A program made the translations under genes and the position numbers. A stretch of 21,661 nt of DNA from Flavipsychrobacter stenotrophus (GTDB taxonomy: Bacteria > Bacteroidota > Bacteroidia > Chitinophagales > Chitinophagaceae), in NCBI GenBank assembly GCA_947371715.1, contig CANBQQ010000009.1:1-21661 (forward strand), read 5' to 3'. Position 1 is the first letter of the stretch, and each line of letters begins with the position of its first letter. Below the pieces are notes generated by a model. It made no database searches. It saw only the letters and a list, made by a program, of their open reading frames with translations, and was not told the DNA's origin. Positions 14,526 through 20,475 of the stretch are shown piece after piece.

Positions 14526-16700
14526 ATGAATAGAAAATCTACACTTGCCCTTTTAGCCTTTATTTTTATTTCCATGGCTGCCCATGCGCAGATCATTACT
14601 ACCGTAGCTGGTGGAGGGGCCGGAGATGGCGGGCCTCTGGACAGTGCTTTGGTAAATCCTTTTAATCTTACCTGGCACAATGGAGATCTGTATATCTCAG
14701 ACGTAGACCATGCACGGGTGAGGAAGATAGATGCCTCAGGCCGCATTAGTACGGTGGCGGGCACCGGTGTAGCTGTTTTTGCATTGCCCGACCTAGGTGG
14801 CCAAGCTACTGCTACTCCATTCGCATATCCTGCTGATGTAGCTTTTGATAGCAAGAATAATATGTACATTTCTGATGCCGGCCTTGACTGTTTGTTTAAG
14901 GTGTCGCCCGCAGGTATTGTGTCGCGGGTTGCCGGCACTGATACCTTAGGGTACAATGGTGATAATATACCTGCTATTGCCGCAACGCTTAACGGTCCCA
15001 GAGGTATAGCCATAGATAATGATGACAACATATATATCGCGGATACCCGCAACAGCAGGATAAGGAAAATAAATGGTGCAGGAATGATCAGTACGGTCAT
15101 GTCGGTGTATGCTGAAGATGTTTGTGTTGATAGCATGGGTAACTTATTTGCAGTCAATTGGGCTGGTCTATTTAAGCATGATATATTGGGTATTGTGACC
15201 TGCGACTCAATACATGCTATTACTGGTGAGTACGTGCATGGTGTGGACATTGGGAACAACAATGACATCCTGGTTAGTACCAGTAAGAGGATACTCAGTA
15301 TTAATGGCGCAGGCACGGTTTCGGTAGTAGCAGGGGGAGATACGAATACCTGTACCAATGGTGCCATAGCAACTTCTGTAGCCATAGGCGCAATTGGAAT
15401 AGCAGCAGATCAACATGGCGTAATCTATATATGTGATAACTATTCTGTTCATAAAATTGAGGCGGGGAGGATATACAACTTTATTACACCGTCCATTAAT
15501 ACAGTATGCAATGGCAGCAAGGCGGAAAATGCCATATTGGACTACCCATCATCTGTAACTTTCGATGGGCTTGGTAATATGTTTATCAGCGAGATGGCCG
15601 GAAGAGGCACCAGGGTGCGGAAAGTGAATAAAGATGGAATTATCAGTACTTACAGTACGCGTATATCCACGTGGGACGTGTGTGCCAATAAAACCGGTGA
15701 CCTTTTTATGCTGGGATTTGGAAAGGTCTGGAAGGTGGCTGCCAATGGTTTAGTATCAAAGTATGCCGGTTCGGATTCAACGGGTTACTCAGGAGATGGG
15801 GGGCCTGCAACCGATGCTCGGTTAGCCGGAACAGGCAGAGCAATGAATTTGGATAAGGACGGAAATCTATTCATAGTGGATAAAGGGAGGGTGAGGAAAG
15901 TGGATAATAATGGCATCATCACTACAGTAGCGGGTAATGGAGTAACAAGTGGGGATAATGGTGATGGCGGACTGGCAGTAAACGCTCATGTAGCGCCAGT
16001 TGGCGTAGCCTGCGACCTGGCAGGCAATTTGTATATTCTGGAAGCACACGATATAAGGAAAGTAGCCCCGGATGGTACAATTTCTACAATAGCAGGACCT
16101 GGTGTTGCGGGTGTGCCCGGTGTTGGCGGGCCAGCAACTGCCGCATATTTTACGGCGAATATCAATAATAAAATAGTGGTAGATACAGCTGGTAACATAT
16201 ACTTTACAGATGTAAAAAGTGATGTAAGAAAGGTAAGTGCAGATGGTATATTTTCTACTGTTGCCGGTAGCGATACTTCGGGCTTTTACGGTGACGGCGG
16301 GCAGGCTACATCTGCTTATATGAGGCTGCCTATGGGGTTGTCTATAGACGACTCGGGCCGGGTGTATTTTGCTGACTATGGTAACAATCGTATACGCAGG
16401 ATAGATACCCGTTATAAATTCCCAGTGCCTGTTGGAGATACGGGTGGTGGACTAAGTATTTACCCTAATCCATCTACCGGTGTGTTGCATATTGTTTCTT
16501 ACAGTAAAATTCCCGGCGACGTGCAAGTACTTGTATATGATGTTGTAGGACGTAGCGTAGGAATACAAACCTTTTCTACTGCTACCGGCGTTATCAATGA
16601 ATCTTTTTCCCTGCCTTCAGCATTACCGATGGGGACTTATGTGCTTCAATTAATTACGCCATCCGGTAACCGAACGGCGCAATTCCTTTTAGCTAAATAA
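14526..16700 (+). CDS. Secreted NHL-repeat protein with type IX sorting domain
   Basis: This 724-residue protein has a Sec signal peptide (MNRKSTLALLAFIFISMAAHA, cleavage before Q). A long array of NHL-type beta-propeller repeats follows. Each unit has a phrase like GDGGPATDARL, then a NxYIADxxNxRIRKV strand and a GIISTVAG turn; units are visible near residues 33, 145, 420, 480, 535 and 595, with a diverged stretch at about 190-400. The C-terminal 83 residues (from about 642, GLSIYPNPSTG, with VLVYDVVGRSV and GTYVLQLITPSGNRTAQFLL) are a type A type IX sorting domain. The protein is therefore expected to be exported by T9SS and released or fixed at the cell surface. NHL propellers usually bind proteins or glycans; the ligand is unknown. 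The gene ends 12 bases from the convergent rpiB stop. Confidence 0.92.
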   Translation: MNRKSTLALLAFIFISMAAHAQIITTVAGGGAGDGGPLDSALVNPFNLTWHNGDLYISDVDHARVRKIDASGRISTVAGTGVAVFALPDLGGQATATPFAYPADVAFDSKNNMYISDAGLDCLFKVSPAGIVSRVAGTDTLGYNGDNIPAIAATLNGPRGIAIDNDDNIYIADTRNSRIRKINGAGMISTVMSVYAEDVCVDSMGNLFAVNWAGLFKHDILGIVTCDSIHAITGEYVHGVDIGNNNDILVSTSKRILSINGAGTVSVVAGGDTNTCTNGAIATSVAIGAIGIAADQHGVIYICDNYSVHKIEAGRIYNFITPSINTVCNGSKAENAILDYPSSVTFDGLGNMFISEMAGRGTRVRKVNKDGIISTYSTRISTWDVCANKTGDLFMLGFGKVWKVAANGLVSKYAGSDSTGYSGDGGPATDARLAGTGRAMNLDKDGNLFIVDKGRVRKVDNNGIITTVAGNGVTSGDNGDGGLAVNAHVAPVGVACDLAGNLYILEAHDIRKVAPDGTISTIAGPGVAGVPGVGGPATAAYFTANINNKIVVDTAGNIYFTDVKSDVRKVSADGIFSTVAGSDTSGFYGDGGQATSAYMRLPMGLSIDDSGRVYFADYGNNRIRRIDTRYKFPVPVGDTGGGLSIYPNPSTGVLHIVSYSKIPGDVQVLVYDVVGRSVGIQTFSTATGVINESFSLPSALPMGTYVLQLITPSGNRTAQFLLAK

Positions 16701-16712
16701 TTTACAGATCAA

Positions 16713-17159
16713 TCAGATCTTCTCTACTCTCTTTTCATGTCTGCCACCTTCGAAGGCGGTAGAGAGGAACGTATTGACCATCTTTTCTGCCAGTTCCAGG
16801 CTTACATAACGGGCCGGTAAGCAAATGATGTTAGCGTTGTTGTGCTGGCGGGCCAATGATGCCAATTCTTCTAGCCAGCAAAGTGCCGCACGGATACCCT
16901 GGTGTTTGTTGGCTGTCATGCAGATGCCATTGCCGCTACCGCAAATAAGTATGCCACCTGTTGCTTTACCTTCTTCTATCATGTTGGCTACCGGGTGAGC
17001 GTAGTCGGGGTAGTCGGTGCTATCTGCACTGTAGGTACCCTTGTCTTCTACCTGCCAACCAGCTTCGGTGAGTATTTTTTTGATAGCTTCCTTGTATTCA
17101 AAACCAGCGTGGTCGCAGCCTATAGCCAGGGGCAATGAACGATCGAAAGTAGTTTGCAT
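16713..17159 (-). CDS. rpiB: Ribose-5-phosphate isomerase B
   Basis: This 148-residue RpiB/LacAB-family enzyme interconverts ribose 5-phosphate and ribulose 5-phosphate in the pentose phosphate pathway. It starts with LAIGCDHAGFEYKEAI (phosphate- and substrate-binding D16-H17) and carries GGILICGSGNGICMTANK with the catalytic-base Cys73 (Cys66 in E. coli RpiB by my alignment). It also has SLARQHNNANI with His106 (His99 in E. coli), which opens the sugar ring. The C-terminal helix GGRHEKRVEKI is typical. Ser75 replaces the Thr found in E. coli. The start lies one base past the tatC stop, so the two are almost certainly co-transcribed. Confidence 0.95.
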   Translation of the reverse strand: MQTTFDRSLPLAIGCDHAGFEYKEAIKKILTEAGWQVEDKGTYSADSTDYPDYAHPVANMIEEGKATGGILICGSGNGICMTANKHQGIRAALCWLEELASLARQHNNANIICLPARYVSLELAEKMVNTFLSTAFEGGRHEKRVEKI

Positions 17160-17160
17160 A

Positions 17161-18012
17161 TTAGTTGTTGTTTTCGGTTGCTTTTTTATTGAGTCTTGCT
17201 GTCATAGCGCGCGCACTGATGAACACGGATATTTCGAACAAGGCATATAGCGGGAAGAATACCAGCAGGCAGCTAAATAGATCGGGAGGGGTAATGATCT
17301 CCGCCAACAGGAATAATATGAGTACGGCATATTTCCTTTTTTCGCGCATAAATGTTGGCGTAAGAATGCCAATGCGGGAGAGGAAATACACAACCATAGG
17401 CAGTTCGAACACCAGACCCAGGGCCAGGGTAAGATTACTAATGGTATCGTAATAGTTATCTATGGTAATTACGTTTTTGAACTTAGGGCTCAACTGATAA
17501 TTGCCAAAGAAGTTGATGGTATATGGCGCAATGATGAAGTAGGCGAACATAACACCGGAGAAGAATAATAGAGAGCACCAGAACACGATTCCCTTGGCAG
17601 CTCTTACTTCTGTGTCTTTAAGGGCAGGTTTTATGAAGCGCCACAGTTCCCATAGTACATAAGGGAAGGCGATGATAAAACCAATCATCATCGACGAGGA
17701 CATTCCCATCATAAACTGGCCGGTAACGGCTGTATTCTGGAACTCCATCTTAATATCGCTCAGACAAAAAGAATCGTAATGGAAGAACCTGCCTAATGCG
17801 CAGAACCACTTGTAGCTGACAAAATCGTTGTGGGCGGGCCCGAGAATTACGCGATCGAATATCCATTCGATCTTGATGAATACGGCAATAGCTGCGATGA
17901 CAATAACGACAGCCGAACGCACAATATGCCAACGTAATGCTTCGATATGGTCTAAAAAGCCCATTTCGGCATTGGGATTAACGGGTTCTGCTGTTTTTTT
18001 AAATACGCTCAC
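17161..18012 (-). CDS. tatC: Twin-arginine translocase subunit TatC
   Basis: This 283-residue six-span inner-membrane protein recognises twin-arginine signal peptides on folded cargo. Landmarks: GFLDHIEALRWHIVRS at 18-33, FPYVLWELWRFIKPALKDTE at 116-135 (F126 and E135 align with E. coli F94 and E103), FELPMVVYFLSRIGI with E203 (E. coli E170), and ITPPDLFSCLLVFFPLYALFE near the end. The position of E. coli E15 is Ala25 here, with a glutamate one residue earlier. The periplasmic loop between the first two spans is long (about 50-100), as in other Bacteroidota. The start is GTG: an in-frame stop lies six bases upstream of it, and the next ATG (codon 17) would leave almost no N-terminus before GFLDH. 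rpiB follows one base after the stop. No tatA gene is in view. Confidence 0.94.
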   Translation of the reverse strand: MSVFKKTAEPVNPNAEMGFLDHIEALRWHIVRSAVVIVIAAIAVFIKIEWIFDRVILGPAHNDFVSYKWFCALGRFFHYDSFCLSDIKMEFQNTAVTGQFMMGMSSSMMIGFIIAFPYVLWELWRFIKPALKDTEVRAAKGIVFWCSLLFFSGVMFAYFIIAPYTINFFGNYQLSPKFKNVITIDNYYDTISNLTLALGLVFELPMVVYFLSRIGILTPTFMREKRKYAVLILFLLAEIITPPDLFSCLLVFFPLYALFEISVFISARAMTARLNKKATENNN

Positions 18013-18031
18013 AATTATTTATTACGGACCG

Positions 18032-18039
18032 CAAAGGTA
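18032..18039 (-). promoter_or_regulatory. TAnnTTTG promoter of tatC-rpiB (TACCTTTG)
   Basis: This exact match to the Bacteroidota -7 element on the minus strand lies 19 bases before the GTG start. It implies a leader of roughly 13 bases, so the GTG start would sit close to the transcript end. A distinct -33 word was not found. Confidence 0.5.
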
Positions 18040-18230
18040 GGGAAATGCGATTGTTAGTGAATGGTTATTATAAGTTAAAAGTGAAAAGACAAAATCCCAA
18101 AGTGCATAAGTGTGGATATATTACTCGGTAGAACAGCACAGCAACCCTCTACAAAGGCTAGTTAATCCTCAGTTTTTGGACTCATAGCCTTGGTTTTTAA
18201 AATGCCTGTGATATGCAGATAACCACCTCC

Positions 18231-18290
18231 CCCCGTCATTTCGGCTGAAAAAGCCGAAATGACGGGGTACTCCTCCTTCAAAAGGAGGAG
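18231..18290. repeat. Two adjacent perfect hairpins (intergenic palindromic repeat)
   Basis: The first is a perfect 16-bp stem CCCCGTCATTTCGGCT (18231-18246) paired with 18252-18267, with a GAAAA loop. The second, three bases on, is a perfect 9-bp stem CTCCTCCTT/AAGGAGGAG (18270-18278 with 18282-18290). Neither has a T-tract, so they are not simple terminators. They lie between the RDD gene stop and the tatC promoter; the rest of the 18013-18348 gap shows nothing else I can support. Confidence 0.8.
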
Positions 18291-18348
18291 AGTGTGTAAT
18301 CAAATCTCGTCTACTATACCTCAGTTTTATTTCAATGTTTAGATGCAT

Positions 18349-19131
18349 TTAGCCTTTTCCTGCCAGGTAGTTGTAATCGTATAATAATTGTTCTAAGAAA
18401 TCGTAGCCGCCGATGTGGGTGTCGATACTGAGGACTGATTTGATCTTGGCTACAACTTTGAGCATGTAGTCGTCATTTTCTTTGCGTTCGCGCTTTACAT
18501 CGAGCAAATTGCGGATGCCGTTTATATCTCTATCTGTAAGGCGCATAACCTGTGGAAAGAGTGGGGTGTAATTGGTTACTTCGATCTCTTTATATATAGT
18601 TTCATTGATATTTGGTTTGTAGCCGGCATCTATTACTACCGTGCCTGCGGCAAGATCTCCAATACGCTGAGAGCGGGGAGTGACCATAAATGTGATCACA
18701 TCGGGGATGTAAAAGAACATTAGTGAAAATATGAGCCGGGGATCCTGCATGATGAGGAAGGGCATGATATATATGAAATAATTGCCCAGCCCGAGTACGA
18801 AACGTATGATATATTGCCCCCAGGTAGGTTCTTTACCCTGTGAGTCGATGATCTTAATGCCTGCTACCCGCTTGCCGATGGTTTGGCCGTTGAACAGAAT
18901 TTCGAATACCAGCTGGTAGGAGAGTACGGGTAAAGAGAATAATGCCATTTCGAGAACGAATTTCAGTTTGTCGTTATCGGGGAATAGCGGGACGATGAAT
19001 TCTATGGTAAGGTAGTAGTAAGTAAAGATGACAAGTATATCTACCAGCCATGCCAGCACGCGCTTGCCGAAGGTGGCGACCTTAAATTCAAGGTCTATAT
19101 TAAATGGTGTGGATATAGTAATAATGGGCAT
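18349..19131 (-). CDS. RDD-family membrane protein
   Basis: This 260-residue protein has an RDD domain in its first 170 residues. The signature is GKRVLAWLVDILVI (22-35, with the conserved Arg and Asp), a middle span around VLEMALFSLPVLSYQLVFEI, and NGQTIGKRVAGIKIID (about 81-96). Further spans lie at about 110-130 and 133-152, ending with RSQRIGDLAAGTVVI. The C-terminal 90 residues (about 170-260) are soluble and charged, with no motif I know. RDD proteins are usually small integral membrane proteins; some act as ion antiporters, but most have no known activity. It is a single gene, and no TAnnTTTG element is visible directly upstream. Confidence 0.88.
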   Translation of the reverse strand: MPIITISTPFNIDLEFKVATFGKRVLAWLVDILVIFTYYYLTIEFIVPLFPDNDKLKFVLEMALFSLPVLSYQLVFEILFNGQTIGKRVAGIKIIDSQGKEPTWGQYIIRFVLGLGNYFIYIMPFLIMQDPRLIFSLMFFYIPDVITFMVTPRSQRIGDLAAGTVVIDAGYKPNINETIYKEIEVTNYTPLFPQVMRLTDRDINGIRNLLDVKRERKENDDYMLKVVAKIKSVLSIDTHIGGYDFLEQLLYDYNYLAGKG

Positions 19132-19234
19132 GGGTTGCAGTAACTGTTTACTAAGGGACTAAATTACAAATTCATTTGTTATTGAGTGTGGTGAAGATTT
19201 TGTGTTGTTGTATGTATGGGTTGTCATTAGGGGT

Positions 19235-19624
19235 ATGCCCGATGGAAATGAAAATAAAATCGGGCATGGAGAAGTAGTAAGTGTTTCATTATTAATTATT
19301 TATGTGAATTGGGAATGCCCGATCGTGCCCGATTATGTGAGTTTGACTGTGTGTCACAAAGAGCGCCGGCCCGATGGCTGTTGGTCAGAAGACGCAACAT
19401 CGGCGAATTCGGAAGGGTTGGGATGTGTGATGCCCGATTGAAATGAAAATAGAAACGGGCACGGAAAAATGGTAAGTGTTTCATAGTTAATTGTTTATGT
19501 GAATTGTCAATGCCCGATTGTGCCCGATTATCTGAGTTTGTCGGTGAGTCTCAAAGAGAGCCGGCCCGATGGCTGTTGGTCAGAAGACACAACAACGGCG
19601 AACGCGGAAGGGGGTGGTGTATTG
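19235..19624 (+). repeat. Tandem duplication of a 195-bp unit
   Basis: Unit 1 (19235-19429) and unit 2 (19430-19624) align from end to end at roughly 85% identity by eye. Each opens with ATGCCCGAT and a facing CGGGCA a few bases on (a hairpin arm pair, 19235-19243 with 19259-19267 in unit 1). Each has two TGCCCGAT words exactly 10 bases apart (19316 and 19326; 19511 and 19521) and ends with GGCCCGATGGCTGTTGGTCA followed by GAAGAC. The copies have diverged, so the duplication is not recent. Confidence 0.85.
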
Positions 19625-19638
19625 GACGGTTTTGAAAA

Positions 19639-19773
19639 GTGGCAGTTTTTCGTAAAAGTGGCAGTTTTGTTGTTGGGTTTTGGCTGAAATGCAATGTGGA
19701 TGTGGGTTTTAGGGGATTTTAACAAATTGCCACTCTCTGCCACTTCCTTCCACTTTCTGCCACATGTTGCCAC
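19639..19773. repeat. 10-bp-phased TGCCAC array with facing GTGGCA words
   Basis: TGCCAC (TTCCAC in the third unit) begins at 19728, 19738, 19748, 19758 and 19768, an exact 10-base period, so every unit falls on about the same face of the helix. About 65 bases to the left the complementary word GTGGCA occurs at 19639 and 19658 (19 bases apart). The two sides can pair as arms of an inverted repeat (AAGTGGCAG with TGCCACTT). The unit is too short and lacks spacers, so this is not a CRISPR array. Confidence 0.75.
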
Positions 19774-19874
19774 TTTTTTCTGCTAGTTTTTGTTTGCATC
19801 GTCCCTGAATAGGTTTACACAATTGTCTGAATCAGGATGGTCGAGATTTCAGGAAAAGGAGGATGCCAGATGCA

Positions 19875-19894
19875 GGGCTGAAGATCTTCAGCCC
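19875..19894. repeat. Perfect 20-bp palindrome
   Basis: Arm GGGCTGAAGA followed at once by its complement TCTTCAGCCC, then CCTACGC. The trailing CCTAC matches the sequence after GGGCGTTACAAACGC in repeat copy B, suggesting the same class of element with a different arm. Confidence 0.75.
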
Positions 19895-20096
19895 CTACGC
19901 TTGAGGTGATTGGGTTCATAAAGTCAAAGAGCGTATACAGGTTTTCACCTGATTTGAGTGCAAATTAATAAGGGAAAATGGATCTATAAAATAAAGATAT
20001 TCACAAAAGTGTACGTCTGCGTGCGCTGTATGGTGCTGTGGTAAAGGGTTTGAGCAGGGTGATTTTCTGTGGATATGTTTTTTGAGGTGTGTTTTC

Positions 20097-20141
20097 GGGC
20101 GTTACAAACGCCCTACCGATGCATCCGCGTTACAAACGCGG
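20097..20141 (-). repeat. REP-like double palindrome, copy B
   Basis: GGGCGTT-ACA-AACGCCC (20097-20113) and CCGCGTT-ACA-AACGCGG (20125-20141) are separated by 11 bases. This is copy A (5131-5179) in the opposite orientation. One stem pair is changed on both sides relative to copy A, which keeps the hairpin intact. Confidence 0.85.
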
Positions 20142-20188
20142 ACGAGGAAAAGTGGGGGACGTGCGTGTTTGTTATCCTAAAACGAATA

Positions 20189-20219
20189 CGTCCAGATGGA
20201 CGTCGGTCAGAAGACCGAC
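20189..20219. repeat. Paired palindromes CGTCCA/TGGACG and GTCGGTC/GACCGAC
   Basis: A 6-bp stem at 20189-20202 (2-base centre) runs into a 7-bp stem at 20202-20219 with loop AGAA. The GGTCAGAAGAC core recurs at the ends of both 195-bp tandem units (about 19383 and 19578), but there the flanking arms are less perfect. Confidence 0.7.
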
Positions 20220-20318
20220 ATCGGCGAAAAAGTATCCCTTTAAACAGGCTGTATGGTGATGTGGTAAAGGGTTTGAACAGGGTGATTTTCTGTGGATATG
20301 TTTTTTGAGATGTGTTTT

Positions 20319-20390
20319 CGGGCGTTACAAACCTACCTGCCGGCAGGCAGGCGCCGTGTCGATGCATCCGCGTTACAAACCCGGACGAGC
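20319..20390 (-). repeat. REP-like double palindrome, copy C, interrupted
   Basis: This copy begins like copy B (CGGGCGTTACAAAC). About 20 bases containing the perfect palindrome CCTGCCGGCAGG (20336-20347) then interrupt the first hairpin. The second hairpin (CCGCGTTACAAACCCGG) has one broken pair. It appears to be a decaying copy with a second palindromic element inserted. Confidence 0.75.
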
Positions 20391-20401
20391 GGAACTAATA
20401 A

Positions 20402-20461
20402 TGGCAATCTGAAGATTGCCAACCGCTGCGGCGTAGTCTGAAGACTGACGCCGAACAGCCG
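20402..20461. repeat. Two TGAA-loop palindromes next to the helicase stop
   Basis: TGGCAATC/GATTGCCA (20402-20409 with 20414-20421) closes a TGAA loop. The second hairpin spans 20429-20453, with 4 bp next to its TGAA loop, one bulge and 6 outer pairs; weaker outer arms reach about 20422-20461. They lie 15 bases after the helicase stop on its strand and may help end that transcript, but no T-tract follows. Confidence 0.65.
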
Positions 20462-20475
20462 GTAATAATAGCAGT

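Larger units (their letters stand above)
20025..20333 (+). repeat. Direct repeat, 86 bp, period 223 bp
   Basis: The segments 20025-20110 and 20248-20333 differ at only three positions by eye. Both run from GCTGTATGGTG through TTTTCGGGCGTTACAAAC. Each copy leads directly into a REP-like double palindrome (copies B and C), so the duplicated block is flank plus palindrome. Confidence 0.85.
19132..20475. other. 1.34-kb non-coding, repeat-rich region
   Basis: Between two minus-strand genes there is no reading frame with a recognisable protein. The sequence is a patchwork of direct duplications, a 10-bp array and palindromes, listed separately. Short reading frames here share the phrases RPDGCWSED and RPDGRRSED (plus) or SDQQPSGR and SDRRPSGR (minus), because they are translations of the same repeat. 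A stretch at 19823-19866 (TCTGAATCAGGAT and related words) looks like a degenerate copy of a further dispersed repeat, on weak evidence. Confidence 0.8.

Noticed and set aside
14504..15385. Long minus-strand reading frame (293 codons) opposite the NHL gene
   Set aside because: It is the shadow of a repetitive gene with a clear signal peptide, repeats and sorting domain on the other strand; its translation is low in complexity and has no recognisable motif.
19202..19687. Two short plus-strand reading frames sharing RPDGCWSED
   Set aside because: Their similarity comes from the 195-bp tandem repeat; other frames of the same repeat are also open, and no start signal or family match is seen.
19639..19773. 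CRISPR array
   Set aside because: The repeat unit is only 10 bases, there are no unique spacers, and no cas gene is present.
20069..20367. Short reading frames on both strands across the REP-like copies
   Set aside because: They read through hairpins and direct repeats, and the same repeat core gives both RPDGRRSED (plus) and SDRRPSGR (minus).
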